Of a stretch of 64,000 nt of DNA, positions 1 to 10,248 are shown piece by piece (position 1 is the first letter of the stretch; each line of letters starts with the position of its first letter). The position numbers and the translations under genes are program-made. Location of the stretch: NCBI GenBank assembly GCA_032622095.1, contig CP136068.1:121959989-122023988 (forward strand), in the 5' to 3' direction. This stretch comes from Siphonodentalium dalli. Lineage: Eukaryota; Mollusca; Scaphopoda; Gadilida; Siphonodentaliidae. The notes under the pieces were generated by a model. That model was not told where the DNA came from. It did no database searches and was given only the letters and a program-made list of their open reading frames with translations.

Positions 1-248
1 AGCTTTGTGAAATTTTGCAAAAACCCTGTGCCAATGCATTCTCTTATATATGCAAGTCGACCATGCATTGGGCACCTCACAAATATAAGAAAATGCATTG
101 GCCTAACAATATTTACCCTGATCTTGTAAGCCAGTGCATTCTCTTATATAAGCGAGGCACCCTATGGGTGACTCACATATATAACAGAATGCACTGGCAC
201 ATGATCTTCAATGCTGCACCAGCGCAGCTCCTGTCATGAAAGGGTTAA
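1..248 (-). mobile_element. Family A TTAA element, cut by window edge
   Basis: Reverse-oriented copy with two hairpin modules (about 30-110 and 130-200). It ends GCAGCTCCTGTCATGAAAGGG followed by TTAA at 245-248. The left end is outside the window or lost. Confidence 0.8.
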
Positions 249-416
249 AGGAATGCTAAATGGATAACACCCTCAGCAGAGATATTTTATCTGTAATTTT
301 ATCCTACATGTATTGTAGAAGCAGACTCAACTGTATATAGCAACTCAACTTATGTAACTATCAAACACGGGTGTGTCTTGAAAAACGGAACTTCTATAGG
401 GGTAAGGCTGCTATTA

Positions 417-678
417 TTAACCCTTTCATGATGGGAGCTGCGCTGGTGCAGCGTTAAAGATCCTGTGCCAGTCCATTCACTTATATATGCGAGTCTCCCA
501 TAGGGAGCCTCGTATAATTAATAGAATGCACTGGCTCACAAGGTCAAGTCAAATATTTTTAGGCCAATGTATTCTCTTATATATGCGAGTCTCCCTACTG
601 GAGACTGGCATATATAAGAGAATGTATTGGCACAGGATTTCGCAAAATTTCAGAAAGCTCCAGTCAAGGAAGGGTTAA
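417..678 (+). mobile_element. Family A TTAA element, complete reference copy
   Basis: A 254-bp element between two TTAA sites (417-420 and 675-678). The left end is CCCTTTCATGATGGGAGC, then a GCTGC(G)...GCAGC motif. Two hairpin modules lie at 467-535 and 565-633, about 30 bp apart, and the right end is ...GGAAGGG. TTAA flanks with CCC/GGG ends are the hallmark of piggyBac-like elements. It has no coding capacity, so it would need a transposase supplied elsewhere. Confidence 0.85.
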
Positions 679-1127
679 TATCTTTGTTAGCGTATTTACT
701 CTAATCAAAGTAAAATGTCTGGGAAGGTTGGTCGTCTAATATTTTTTATTACTTTCTTAATTAACAACTTAATTTTTTAACTTTAATTTTATCTGTAAAA
801 TGTATTATCTTACAACCCAATTACTCTCAGGTGCCCTGTAATAGTGTTGGCACTAATATTATTTTTGTGTGAAAACTTGCTCCTGATCACCAGTATTTGT
901 CAAAAAGTCATCAAGTAAAATTGCCATTACTATTACTTTAAGAAAAAATAATATCAATTTTGTGAAATCGAAGTCATAATATATGGCTGTACAATGAATA
1001 AAAATTTCATGTCTGTCACGCTGATAAAATGTTTCCAGCAGGGGGCATTTTCTTGGGTAGGTAGGGGGTGGGCAAACAAACAAAATAATAATTTTGGCCA
1101 AAGATCATGCCATGAATCTCTATTCTA
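679..1127. other. AT-rich sequence without recognised feature
   Basis: No exon, palindrome or known repeat seen. A short stretch at 1040-1075 resembles the 'gggtaggtaggggg' debris also present near 63440. Confidence 0.5.
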
Positions 1128-1374
1128 GCCACGCCCATAGATATCATATTCCACCAGTACAAAATCTGGGAACTTTTTTACGTCTGACAGGAACTTTATA
1201 AGATTGAATAAAAGGTCGCAGACCACATGTCCCCCGACTCGAGTGGTAAACTTCATGATTGGAATTGTTAGAAGGATACTATTTGCAACAATGTTATACA
1301 GTATATAGATGTTGCAAACCACCGCAAAATTTCTTGGACAAAACAACCCGATGAACAAACGCATGCAAACGCGA

Positions 1375-2082
1375 AAAAATGATATTTTTGTATTAGCTAT
1401 ATAGATGTTGCATGTCACCAACATGTTAGGAACAATATCCCAAAGTTTCAAATCTCTACATTTAAAACTGTAGGTGGAGTTGATTACACCATGAAGGTAC
1501 CCAATCTCATCCAAAAGGCAAAAATGTTCCAAATTTTCTAAGTCGAAAACCCCCCAAAAATATGGAAAAAATGATATTTTTGATTAGCTATATAGATGTT
1601 GCAAATCACCAACATGTTAGGAACAATATCCCAGAGTTTCAAATCTCTACATTTAAAACTGTAGGAGGAGTTGATTACACCATGAAGGTACCCAATCTCA
1701 TCCAAAAGGCAAAAATGTTCCAAATTTTCTAAGTCGAAAACCCCCCCCAAAAATATGGAAAAAATGATATTTTTGATTAGCTATATAGATGTTGCAAATC
1801 ACCAACATGTTAGGAACAATATCCCAGAGTTTCAAATCTCTACATTTAAAACTGTAGGAGGAGTTGATTACACCATGAAGGTACCCAATCTCATCCAAAA
1901 GGCAAAAATGTTCCAAATTTTCTAAGTCGAAAACCCCCCCAAAAATATGGAAAAATTTATATTTTTGATTAGCTATATAGATGTTGCAAATCACCAACAT
2001 GTTAGGAACAATATCCCAGAGTTTCAAATCTCTACGTTTAAAACTGTAGGAGGAGTTGATTACACCATGAAGGTACCCAATC
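1375..2082. repeat. 191-bp tandem array, block 1 (about 3.7 units)
   Basis: The units repeat at 191-193 bp. Each carries TTAGCTATATAGATGTTGCA, CACCAACATGTTAGGAAC, ATTACACCATGAAGGTACCC and a C-run of 6-8. Long apparent reading frames on both strands follow the repeat, but the 191-bp period is not a multiple of three, so these are not genes. Confidence 0.9.
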
Positions 2083-2140
2083 TCGGACGCACGGACGCAC
2101 GGACGGACAGACGCACGGACGCACGGACGCACGGACGGAC
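2083..2140. repeat. GGACGCACGGACG minisatellite
   Basis: Short tandem GGACGCAC/GGACGGAC units directly after array 1, ending at GAGGGTTATTTCTATAGTCC. A second copy is at 3134-3172. Confidence 0.85.
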
Positions 2141-2216
2141 GAGGGTTATTTCTATAGTCCTCCGACGGAAACGTCGGGGGACAACAAACAAGGCAGGGAA
2201 AATATTTCATGGTTAA

Positions 2217-2496
2217 TACTTATTCCTCAATAATCTAATTCACTTTAGGGGGTGGTCCCAGCTTGAGACTGCATGCCTTTTTGTAACTTTTGTGAGCTGA
2301 TATCGCAATAAACATTGAATAAATTAAAAGGGAGAAATTCCAATTGTAATTGTAAGCAATGCAAAGCAAAATCGCTCACAAAATCACTTAAATCGTGCAT
2401 TTCGAGTTGGAACCTTCACCTACAGTGAAGTACATTATTAAGAAACAGGTCAAAACTAAGAAATATATTAGCCTGTACTGTTACACTTCCTTGTCA
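2217..2496. other. AT-rich spacer between the two array blocks
   Basis: No feature recognised in this stretch. Confidence 0.5.
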
Positions 2497-2573
2497 CAAT
2501 TACAATAAAAGGTCAGCAGACCACAGTGTCCCCCGACAACATGGCAAGTCGATGCCGCTTTGTTAAAGAAATT

Positions 2574-3133
2574 TTAAAAAATGTTGAAATTTTCTAAGTC
2601 GAAAAGGGTTAATAACTCCATAAAAAAAATATTAGCTATATAGATGTTGCAAATCACCAACATGTTAGGAACAATATCCCAGAGTTTCAAATCTCTACAT
2701 TTAAAACTGTAGGAGGAGTTGATTACACCATGAAGGTACCCAATCTCATCCAGAAGGCAAAAATGTTCCAAATTTTCTAAGTCGAAAAAACCCTGAAAAT
2801 ATGGAAAAAATGATACTTTTTTATTAGCTATATAGATGTTGCAAATCACCAACATGTTAGGAACAATATCCCAGAGTTTCAAATCTGTACATTTAAAACT
2901 GTAGGAGAAGTTGATTACACCATGAAGGTACCCAATCTCATCCAAAAGGCAAAAATGTTCCAAATTTCCTAAGTCGAAAACCCCCCCCCCAAAAAATATG
3001 GAAAAAATTATATTTTTGATTAGCTATATAGATGTTGCAAATCACCAACATGTTAGGAACAATATCCCAGAGTTTCAAATCTCTACGTTTAAAACTGTAG
3101 GAGGAGTTGATTACACCATGAAGGTACCCAATC
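2574..3133. repeat. 191-bp tandem array, block 2 (about 3 units)
   Basis: Same unit as 1375-2082, with C-runs of up to 10 and the same transition into the GGACGCACGG minisatellite at its right side. Confidence 0.9.
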
Positions 3134-3266
3134 TCGGACGCACGGACGGACGCACGGATGCACGGACGGACGAGGGTCATTTCTATAGTCCTCCGACGGA
3201 AACGTCGGGGGACAAAAAGGTCCCAGGTTTTGTACTGGTGGAATATGATCTCTACAGGCGTAGCTA

Positions 3267-3479
3267 CAGTAATGCCCTAAAGAATCGACTCCTTAACCAC
3301 AGCAGAATTATAGGTAACTTTTCAGGATGTAGTCTGAAATATGGCTTGTTGCCATTCATCGGAAAGCTCTCAGTGAGATCTTTCCGATGAATGGCAACAC
3401 GCCATATTTCCAACTAAATCCTGAAAAGTTACCCATTATTCTGCTGTGGTTAAGGAGTTGATTACTTAGGGCATTACTG
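3267..3479. mobile_element. Family P palindromic TA element (P1), complete
   Basis: A 213-bp near-perfect palindrome whose two halves are reverse complements over almost the whole length. Ends are CAGTAATGCCCTAA and TTAGGGCATTACTG, flanked by TA on both sides. The centre is GAAAGCTCTCAGTGAGATCTTTC. The TA target duplication and CAGT ends fit a Tc1/mariner-type foldback MITE. It has no coding capacity. It lies in the intron after exon 5. Confidence 0.9.
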
Positions 3480-3557
3480 TATCCACGGGTGAAATTCCTT
3501 GACTTTTCCAGGAGTCTCTAGAATTTTCCATGGCCCATCAAGCAATATTAGACGCAG
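3480..3557. repeat. 77-bp repeat flanking P1, shared with 52500-52577
   Basis: From TATCCACGGGTGAAATTCC to ATTAGACGCAG this is almost identical to the sequence right of P19, and the match stops at the same base. A degenerate third copy without P is at 7867-7905. Confidence 0.8.
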
Positions 3558-3603
3558 ATTCATGGCATGATCTAAATTTTGGCCGTAGATAAGAGATACT
3601 AAC

Positions 3604-3775
3604 TCAGAAAGGCGGGTATTGAGCTCCCCAGAATCATGAGTATCAAACCATCCAATTTCTTGTCGGATAATATTGCGGAATAACTTCAGTCGAATCTTGT
3701 ACGTTTGTCTCTCTGCTGCTGCTGACCAGAACGCTACTTGACCATATGCCACAACGAAGACACCAACACCAATAA
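3604..3775 (-). CDS. ABCB-type transporter, coding exon 5 (TM2 and first coupling helix)
   Basis: This 172-bp exon encodes about residues 167-222. TM2 is IGVGVFVVAYGQVAFW, followed by AAERQTYKIRLKLFRNIIRQ and the family signature RQEIGWFDTHDSGELNTRL, the first intracellular coupling helix of ABCB exporters. The acceptor is attgacag. The donor is GA|gttagt, a weak but valid GT site; the split GA codon would become Asp in the usual R-L-(S/T)-D-D. The remaining exons, including the other membrane segments and both nucleotide-binding domains, are not in the window. P-family element P1 and an unexpected 77-bp repeat follow within 50-340 bp. ABCB1, ABCB4 or ABCB11 type cannot be told apart from this part. 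Confidence 0.95.
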
Positions 3776-3798
3776 CTGTCAATGTATAGTAGATTAAA

Positions 3799-4065
3799 TT
3801 ACGTTTTCATAATGAGAGTTGCGCTGTGCAGCATTAAAGACATTATGCCAGTACATTCTCTTATATATGCAAGTCTCCCATATAGGGAAACTCACATATA
3901 TAAGAGAGTGCACTGGCTTACAAGGTCAATGTATATATTATTAGGCCAATGTATTCTCTTATATATGCAAGGCTCCTTATGGGAGACTCGCATATATAAG
4001 AGAATGCATTGGCACAGGGTTTTAAAAAAAAAAAATTCAGGAACCTCCAGTGTTGGAAGGGTTAG
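3799..4065 (+). mobile_element. Family A element, left end decayed
   Basis: Two hairpin modules at 3842-3915 and 3946-4015. The right end is TTGGAAGGGTTAG (TTAA decayed) and the left end reads TTACGTTTTCATAATGAGAG. It sits 25 bp upstream of exon 5. Confidence 0.75.
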
Positions 4066-4384
4066 CACTTTGTCGAGTAAAACAACATATATGTCGCCGT
4101 ACAGTTCGCGAGTACAACGACATATATGTCGTTTCAGGAAGTGTCATTTTTTATAGACATAATAATTACTCATCTGATTTATAAATGAATTGTTTTGGAG
4201 ATCTTTTGATTAATATAATGTCCCAATGTATAAGTGCAATAGATTATGATAGCACACGTAAACAGAAAATTCACATAAATTAAAACAAATTTTTGGACCC
4301 TTTTGACCCAAACTTTTAATAATTATTGCTATGAGGTTAACGTTAAATTCACGTATGATGTCATTTATATGATGTTATAATTAC
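4066..4384. other. Intronic sequence with a small CGACATATATGTCG hairpin
   Basis: Two CATATATGTCG motifs at 4084-4130 can pair. The rest is AT-rich and unrecognised. Confidence 0.45.
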
Positions 4385-4738
4385 TCTCCAAAGGGTTAAG
4401 AAATAAATGCGACTGAAAATGTTGATTATGTGCTCTGGATTAATAATGATGAAGGGCCATAACTCTGATGAATCAAGGGTTCATACACCTATCCAAGTTC
4501 AGGATGAAGTTCCTTCAAGTTTCAACAAGAGCATTGCCAGGGCATGGCAAAGTACACCTGTGGTAATTCTAACAAAGGGCCATAACTCTGGTGAAAATTG
4601 GCGGTGGAACCTGTATTTGAACTTGACGAATGAACAGTCGGACCAATCACATAATAATACATCTCGTTTTTTTCTTCAAAATGGGCGTATAAAATCTATT
4701 CGAGGAATTTTCACCACCCCAGAATCTGTGAATTAAAT
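4385..4738 (+). repeat. GGGCCATAACTCTG degenerate repeat
   Basis: Contains AGGGCCATAACTCTG at about 4453 and 4575, with 'TTGAACTTGA' context. This widespread degenerate family abuts G1. Confidence 0.65.
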
Positions 4739-4739
4739 A

Positions 4740-5595
4740 ATGAAAGTGTCAATGACACTGTAGCTCAACATGGGAAGGAGTTATTTTTTTTACTCCCATC
4801 TAGAGGTCACCCCGAAGATCTATATGAAGTTTTGTGAATGATCAGATGAGGGATGTGACCTGTATGGTGTGCCAAAGGATTTAGTCATGCAAACAGTAAA
4901 ATCCAAGATGGCTGCCAGTGGCCATGTTTTTCATCAAAATTCATTCAAATTTGATAGCTCTCATCTAGAGGTGATCCTAATCAAGTCAAAATTTACAAAA
5001 CATTTCTTTGACATATGCGAGCTGCAGGGTGTGCTGATGGATTCAAATTTGAAATCAAAGATGGCTGCTGGTGGTCATGTTTTGTAACAAATTTCAGAAA
5101 TAATTGATGGCTCCCATCTAGAGGTCATCCTGAAAATCCCTATGAAGTTTGGTGGCAATTAGTTGAGGGATGTGGTCTGTAGGGTGTGCCAAAGTATTTA
5201 GTCATGCTAAGATTAAAATTCAAGATGGCTGCTGGTGGTCATGTTTTTCATAAAAAATTGCTAAAATTTAATAGCTAACATCTAGAGGTGATCCTAAACA
5301 TGCTGTATTTAAAAAAAAACATTTCTCCAATAAATGCGGGCTGCAGGGAGTGATGATGGATTCAAATTTTAAATCCAAAATGGCTGTTGGCAGCCATGTT
5401 TTTTAACAAATATTGGAAAATATCGATGGCTCCCATCTAGAGGTCACCCGAAGATGCATACAAAGTTTTGTGATGATCGGATGAGGGATGCGGCCTGTAG
5501 GGTGAACCAAAGGAAATTGTTGCCAGATGGATGGATTGACGCCAACCTATGGCAATAGCTTATGTTTGACTTTGTCAATTTGAGCTAAAAATGAC
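4740..5595 (+). mobile_element. Family G degenerate element (G1)
   Basis: Begins TGACACTGTAGCTCAAC and ends TGTCAATTTGAGCTAAAAATG, so the tips are inverted repeats (TAGCTCAA/TTGAGCTA). Inside, units of about 200 bp each carry CTCCCATCTAGAGGT, GAAGTTTGGTGA.GATCGGATGAGGGATG and AAATCCAAGATGGCTGC. No coding frame. Similar copies are at 8352 and 14140. Confidence 0.7.
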
Positions 5596-5729
5596 TCATT
5601 AGGTTTATTCAGGCACATACAGGACTTGTTTTGTCATGCATGATGATAACATTATTTTATAGTTGCGATTTCATGGTTGAGGCAAACATCACTTAGGTCG
5701 TTTGATATCAACTAAATGGGTATCACATA

Positions 5730-5942
5730 CAGTAATGCTCTAATTAATCTACTCCTTAACCACCGCATAATTATGGGTAACTTTTCAGGATTTAGTCTGA
5801 AATATGGCTTGTTGCCATTCATCGGAAAGCTCTGGGGGAGAGCTGTCCGATGAATGGCAACAAGCCATATTTCCGACTAAATCCTGAAAAGTTACCCATA
5901 ATTCTGCTGTGGTTAAGGAGTCGATTAATTAGAGCATTACTG
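5730..5942. mobile_element. Family P element (P2), complete
   Basis: Full palindrome with TA flanks. Ends carry the CAGTAATGCTCTAATTAATC variant. Confidence 0.9.
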
Positions 5943-6779
5943 TACGTGGGTCATACGGTTTTGTAAATATCACACAGCAGGATCACTGTAATTCTAAGAA
6001 CAAGCAGACATTGAAATTAGCGATAGCAAAAGGCAATACCATAGAAAAAGTTGTATATATAATGCAATTCTAAATATATGCAGTAGAATGGCATTTCCCA
6101 TTAAAATAAAATATCTGTGTTCTCAGGCAATCAGAACTCAATTTTTTTAGATGAGGGAGGGATGCTATTTATGTGAAAAAAATTCTCAAGATCTGGAAAA
6201 CATACTCCAGAAACAAACAAAAAAATTTCCTTGTACAAAGCTTCAAATCCAATATTACTAACAGAAAATATTAAAAAAACAATATGACGATGCTTTCTAA
6301 AAGAACCTTTCAGTGATGAGTGAGGTGCTGAAAACACCAAATTTGTACTTATTTGGCCGAATGGTAGCAGTACACAATATTCAACGATGTTGGCGAATTA
6401 CTTATGCTGTGGCATATTCAGACAGGAATGGTCAGAGGAAACAACTATCTAAACTTTGGTTTGTTCACTCCATTAGTCACCAGTCCATTGATGAGTTATG
6501 CCCCTTGGTTATAATGCAAACATTAATATTAACATTTTTTTTGACTAAAATGAACCATTTTCAGTCCCAATGCATACAACGCAAATGACAAGTGTCAGTA
6601 AATAAGCATTTTATCACCTAAGGATTGCAGGAAAGTCCATCAATGTGACCAAGGGTAATTTTAGTCAGTTCATTAAAACTAAAGCTATCGTTCGGAGATC
6701 TCTAAAAGGCAACATTTCCACTTCTTCTTAATAAACCAATAGGGAAAAGTGAGTTCTATAAAAGGCCATTACCACTTAT
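5943..6779. other. Intronic sequence without recognised feature
   Basis: AT-rich. No splice-bounded open frame or palindrome found. Confidence 0.45.
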
Positions 6780-6955
6780 CATCCAGAAACCAAAATAGTC
6801 CAAAATATAAAATTATAAGTCGACAAGGACCATAACTCTGGTAAAAATGGGCAGACCTCACCCATATTCCAAGTTGACCTGTACCCATACCAAAAAGCTG
6901 ACATATCAAATATTTTTTAGTTTAATTTATTACTACTGAAGATGTCATCCAGATA
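6780..6955 (+). repeat. GGGCCATAACTCTG-type repeat, host of H1
   Basis: Contains ACCATAACTCTGGTAAAAATGGG and ends at GATGTCATCC, where H1 is inserted. The continuation CGGAAACC...TCTGG resumes at 7213. Confidence 0.65.
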
Positions 6956-7209
6956 CAAGCCTTGAAATAGGGTGTCTGTCATTTGCAGAATGAGGTCCCC
7001 AGAGGGTGAATTTAGTGACGCTCTCCCGCATAGCGGGCTAGCATCACCAAATTCACCCTCTGGGGACCTCATTCTGCTTACACCTCAGCAGAATAAGGTT
7101 CCCAGAGGGTGAATTTGGTGATGCTACCCCGCATAGTGGGCTAGCATCACTAAATTCACCCTCTGGGGACCTCATTCTTCAAATGACAGACACCCTATTT
7201 CAAGGCTTC
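6956..7209. mobile_element. Family H hAT-like twin-hairpin element (H1), complete
   Basis: Ends are CAAGCCTTGAAATAGGGTGTC and its inverse. Two hairpins of about 85 bp (core GAGGTCCCCAGAGGGTGAAT, tip CCCGCATAGCGGG) are separated by a 15-bp spacer. The flanking 8-mers TCCAGATA and TCCGGAAA are a decayed target duplication. An empty site, ATCATCCGGAAACC, is at about 42117. Eight-base duplication with a CA..G tip fits the hAT superfamily. Non-autonomous. Confidence 0.85.
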
Positions 7210-7323
7210 TCCGGAAACCTTCTGGTGCTGACTCATGGACACCGTGATTTCTATAGTCCCGCCAAATGTTTTATATGGGGGGGGGGGTAAAACATCTGTG
7301 TTGGCCCCTGATTATACACTTAC

Positions 7324-7442
7324 TACAATAGTATATTGAGTAACTCTCCATTAGACTGAGTATGTCATCCTCCATTCTAGATGCATCCTTTGTGTAGTCC
7401 AATGTACCGTTTGTGAAAGCATATATTTTATCAGCCTCTGTG
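7324..7442 (-). CDS. ABCB-type transporter, coding exon 4 (extracellular loop 1 to TM2)
   Basis: This 119-bp exon was predicted from a phase mismatch between its neighbours and then found. It has acceptor ttactgatttcag, donor TGTA|gtaagt, and a single open frame with the required length of 2 modulo 3. It encodes about residues 126-166: a second N-glycosylation sequon at about N137 (NGT), an acidic stretch (MEDDILSLMESY), then SIYYC entering TM2. That parallels the D-M-x-x-Y-A-Y-Y-Y segment of vertebrate ABCB1. The last base A joins TT of the next exon to give Ile. The acceptor is only about 70 bp from hAT-like repeat H2. Confidence 0.88.
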
Positions 7443-7507
7443 CTGAAATCAGTAAATGTTTTAAATTACAAACAGCAAGCTGAGTGAGACTTGATATCTA
7501 CAGACAA

Positions 7508-7835
7508 GTCTGTAAATAGTGTGTCTGTCATTTGCAGAATGAGGTTCCCCCAAAGAGTAACGGGGACCTTATTCTGCTTAGGCCTCATCTTCTGGGAAGA
7601 ATCTATGGTCTCAAATTAACATTGTTTTTAGTTACTTTTTCCCATTTGGGAAGTTTTATATCCCCTAATTTGCAGAAGATAAAATGCATAATCGAGGTGA
7701 ACATCACCAACTTCAACTGGGGAACTTAATCTGATCCTAGGTCTCACGTAGCAGTTGAGGCCTAAGCAGAATGAGGTCCCCAGAGGGTGAATTTGGTAAT
7801 GTTAGCATGCTGTGTGTCATAGCATCACAGACAAT
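7508..7835. mobile_element. Family H element, long-spacer form (H2), decayed
   Basis: Begins AATAGTGTGTCTGTCATTTGC. The first hairpin is damaged. A spacer of about 190 bp contains TTTGCAGAAGATAAAATGCA, followed by a second hairpin half. It lies in the intron just upstream of exon 4. Confidence 0.7.
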
Positions 7836-8025
7836 CTATTTGCAGCCTTGTCTACAGGGTTATACATCTATCCATGGGTAAAATTCCATGACTTTCCAGG
7901 ATTTTTAAACTCAAGCTAATGAAATTCCATAACTTTTCCAGACTTCGCTATGCAGTATTTCAGTTAAATGTATGATAAAATAAATATATAGTTCATAACT
8001 TTTCACAACTCATATTCAGTATCAG

Positions 8026-8255
8026 TTAAACCTTCCACGACTGGAGCTTCCTGAAATTTTGTGATAGCCCAGTGCCAATGCATTCTCTTATATATGCGAG
8101 CCTCGCATATATAAGAGAATACACTGGCCAAACAATATCTACCTTGAACTTGTAAGCCAGTGCATTCCCTATGGGAGACTCGCATATATAAGATAATGCA
8201 CTGGCACAGGATTGTTAATGCTGCACCAGCGCAGCTCCCATCATGAAAGGATTAA
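8026..8255 (-). mobile_element. Family A element, reverse orientation
   Basis: TTAA at 8026-8029 and 8252-8255 bound ACCTTCCACGACTGGAG ... GCAGCTCCCATCATGAAAGG. Hairpins are at about 8080-8130 and 8155-8215; the first is shortened. Confidence 0.8.
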
Positions 8256-8351
8256 ATTAGTATTATCTTCTAAAGGTGCCCAGTGATAATGACAATTTAC
8301 CCACATGCTTCAAATTCATGGGTAATTAAAGGATAATTTGGAAATTCCATG

Positions 8352-9036
8352 ACCAAAAGTGTCAATGACACTGTAGCTCAACTTGGAAAGGGGATAATGT
8401 CATACATTACAGTCATTATAGAAATAGGGAATGCAGAAAGAATACATGTTTAGGTAATACTAGAGGTCAACCGGAATCGCAATTGGATGAAAAATTCTTT
8501 TGGCTGTGGGGGAATGCTGAAGTATTTAGTAAAATCCAAGATGACTGCCGGCAGCCATGTATTTGGAAAAATAGGATTCAAATTTGATAGCTCCCATCTA
8601 GAAGAGATTCTGAATATCAAGTTTCGTGAAAATGGATGAGGGATGTCTGTTCTGTGTGCTAAAGGATTGGTCAAAGAATAAAATCCAAGATCTTCGAAAA
8701 TTGTTCCAACTTCAATAGCTCCCATCTAGAGGTGATCCTAAACATGACTGTAAATTTTCCAAAGAATTCTCCAATATATGCGGCAGAGTGTGCCGTTGGA
8801 TTCAAATTTGAAATACAAGATACTGCTGGCAGCCATGTTTTAAAAAAGAATTGATGGTTAATTCCCATCTAGAGGTCACCCCGAAGAATCATATAAAGTT
8901 TGGGGACGATCGAATGAGAGATTTTACCTGAAGGGTGTGCTAATGGAAATTGTTGACAGACACACGCAGATGGATGTATGATGGATGCCAACCCATGGCA
9001 ATAGCTCAAACTTGACTTTGTCAAATTGAGCTAAAA
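8352..9036 (+). mobile_element. Family G element (G2)
   Basis: Starts AAGTGTCAATGACACTGTAGC and ends CAAATTGAGCTAAAATG. Its start (GATAATGTCATACATTACAGTC) is an uninterrupted copy of the site where the 14189-16174 element is inserted in G3. Confidence 0.7.
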
Positions 9037-9660
9037 TGCTGATTTTAAATATGGAATCTGGTGTATGAGAGAGAAGTCACTAGGACAAAAATAGGGAGAG
9101 GTGGCCCATATTAGGGAAAAGATTTCTTCAAAGTAGCTGGTCCTTCAACATTGTACCTTTCTTTTGGCTGGAATTGTACATCATCATATACATTGTATAT
9201 ACTGATGCAATTTTGCACAAAACTGGACAATTAAGTAAACTGAAATTTATTTGTCCAGCATAGTAACATTGACCCCTATTATGTCAGCTCTTGTGATTAA
9301 TCAATCAGCGTCGATAAATAGTGACGTTATATGAACCCATATTCATATGAGTCAGATCTAACTCAACAAGTTGTCCTACTTCTGGTGATTAGCCATTGAC
9401 TCAATGTGTTGACGTTCAACGCCCATGGCACGTCACTATGACGTTACATAAGTTAATGGCAATAGGCGACACATTTAACTTACCAAATTAAAATCAATTA
9501 CAGCGACAATTAATTGAATGGATATTTTGGATTTTGTCCACTGACATAATAAATACGTTACGGGACGCTTAGTAGTCGGATATGGTGTCATGTGAGGCTC
9601 AGCGAAATCAATATTAGGCTCGGCCTATGGACTCGCATGATATGATTTTTGTTTTGTCTA
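9037..9660. other. Intronic sequence between G2 and exon 3
   Basis: No repeat or exon recognised. Contains several AACTCAAC/GACGTT motifs of no clear meaning. Confidence 0.4.
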
Positions 9661-9679
9661 TTTATGAACCGCTACTCAC

Positions 9680-9909
9680 AATATAAGGAGAGGATCATCT
9701 CTGAACATTTGTGCAGTGAAGTTGTAGAAGGATATGTAGCCCGCGTCCGCGATTGCTTGAATTTTAATGTCAAGTGCTCCAGAGTTGACGAACATGTCAA
9801 TCATGTCTCCGAATACAATGATCATTCCCGGTAGAGCACATCCATGGCAAATGGCACAAAATGTTCCCACAATCATTAGGAAGACATCCAAGCCACCGCA
9901 ATATTTGAA
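9680..9909 (-). CDS. ABCB-type transporter, coding exon 3 (TM1 and extracellular loop 1)
   Basis: This 230-bp exon encodes about residues 50-125. It begins FKYCGGLDVFLMIVGT, matching the M-F-R/K-Y...D...VGT entry into TM1 of ABCB1-type full transporters. TM1 is followed by GMIIVFGDMIDMFVNSG, the conserved inner end of TM1. The rest (IQAIADAGYISFYNFT) belongs to the first extracellular loop and carries an N-glycosylation sequon at about N112 (NFT). The acceptor is cttccttcag and the donor is ATT|gtgagt. The exon enters in phase 0 and leaves two bases of a codon, which requires a following exon that supplies one base; the exon at 7442 does so. A P-family palindrome sits 22 bp upstream of the acceptor. 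Confidence 0.93.
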
Positions 9910-9930
9910 CTGAAGGAAGAAAAATAACTA

Positions 9931-10143
9931 CAGTAATGCCCTAAATAATCGACTCCTTAACCACAGCAGAATTATGGGTAACTTTTCAGGATTTAGTCGG
10001 AAATACGGCTTGTTGCCATTCATCGGAAAGCTTTCACTGAGAGCTTTCCGATGAATGGCAACAAGCAATATTTCCGACTAAATCCTGAAAAGTTACCCAT
10101 AATTCTGCTGTGGTTAAAGAGTCGATTATTTAGGGCATTACTG
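9931..10143. mobile_element. Family P element (P3), complete
   Basis: Full palindrome with TA flanks, 22 bp upstream of the exon 3 acceptor. Confidence 0.9.
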
Positions 10144-10248
10144 TACGGAATGTGATGTTTTGAAATTTCAATATCAAGAAGTCTATTTGGAAATGAGTCT
10201 GTTTGATCAAAATAGTTGCCTTAGAGACCTGCAGGCTGTGGTCATTGA

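Larger units (their letters stand above)
1128..3264. mobile_element. 2.1-kb inverted-repeat element carrying two tandem arrays
   Basis: The outer ends match in inverted orientation: 1133-1180 (CATATTCCACCAGTACAAAA) pairs with 3215-3262 (TTTTGTACTGGTGGAATATG). Inside are two similar sub-blocks, 1195-2200 and 2497-3218. Each begins ATAAAAGGTC..CAGACCACA..TGTCCCCCGAC. Each then holds a 191-bp tandem array, a GGACGCACGGACG minisatellite and a closing GTCCTCCGACGG...CGTCGGGGGACA hairpin. There is no transposase. The second block appears to be a duplicate of the first. Confidence 0.7.

Noticed and set aside
15-239. Many short frames with MHW/RECIGL/ILLYMR peptides across the window
   Set aside because: These are translations of the hairpin module in different frames and strands, with no start context or conservation beyond the DNA repeat.
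33-633. CRISPR-like array of palindromic repeats
   Set aside because: Eukaryotic context, irregular spacing, mirror-paired orientation and TTAA boundaries show transposon structure.
1125-3390. Long open frames on both strands with the repeated peptide EIGYLHGVINSSYSF
   Set aside because: They follow the 191-bp tandem unit, whose length is not a multiple of three; frames survive only through C-run length changes.
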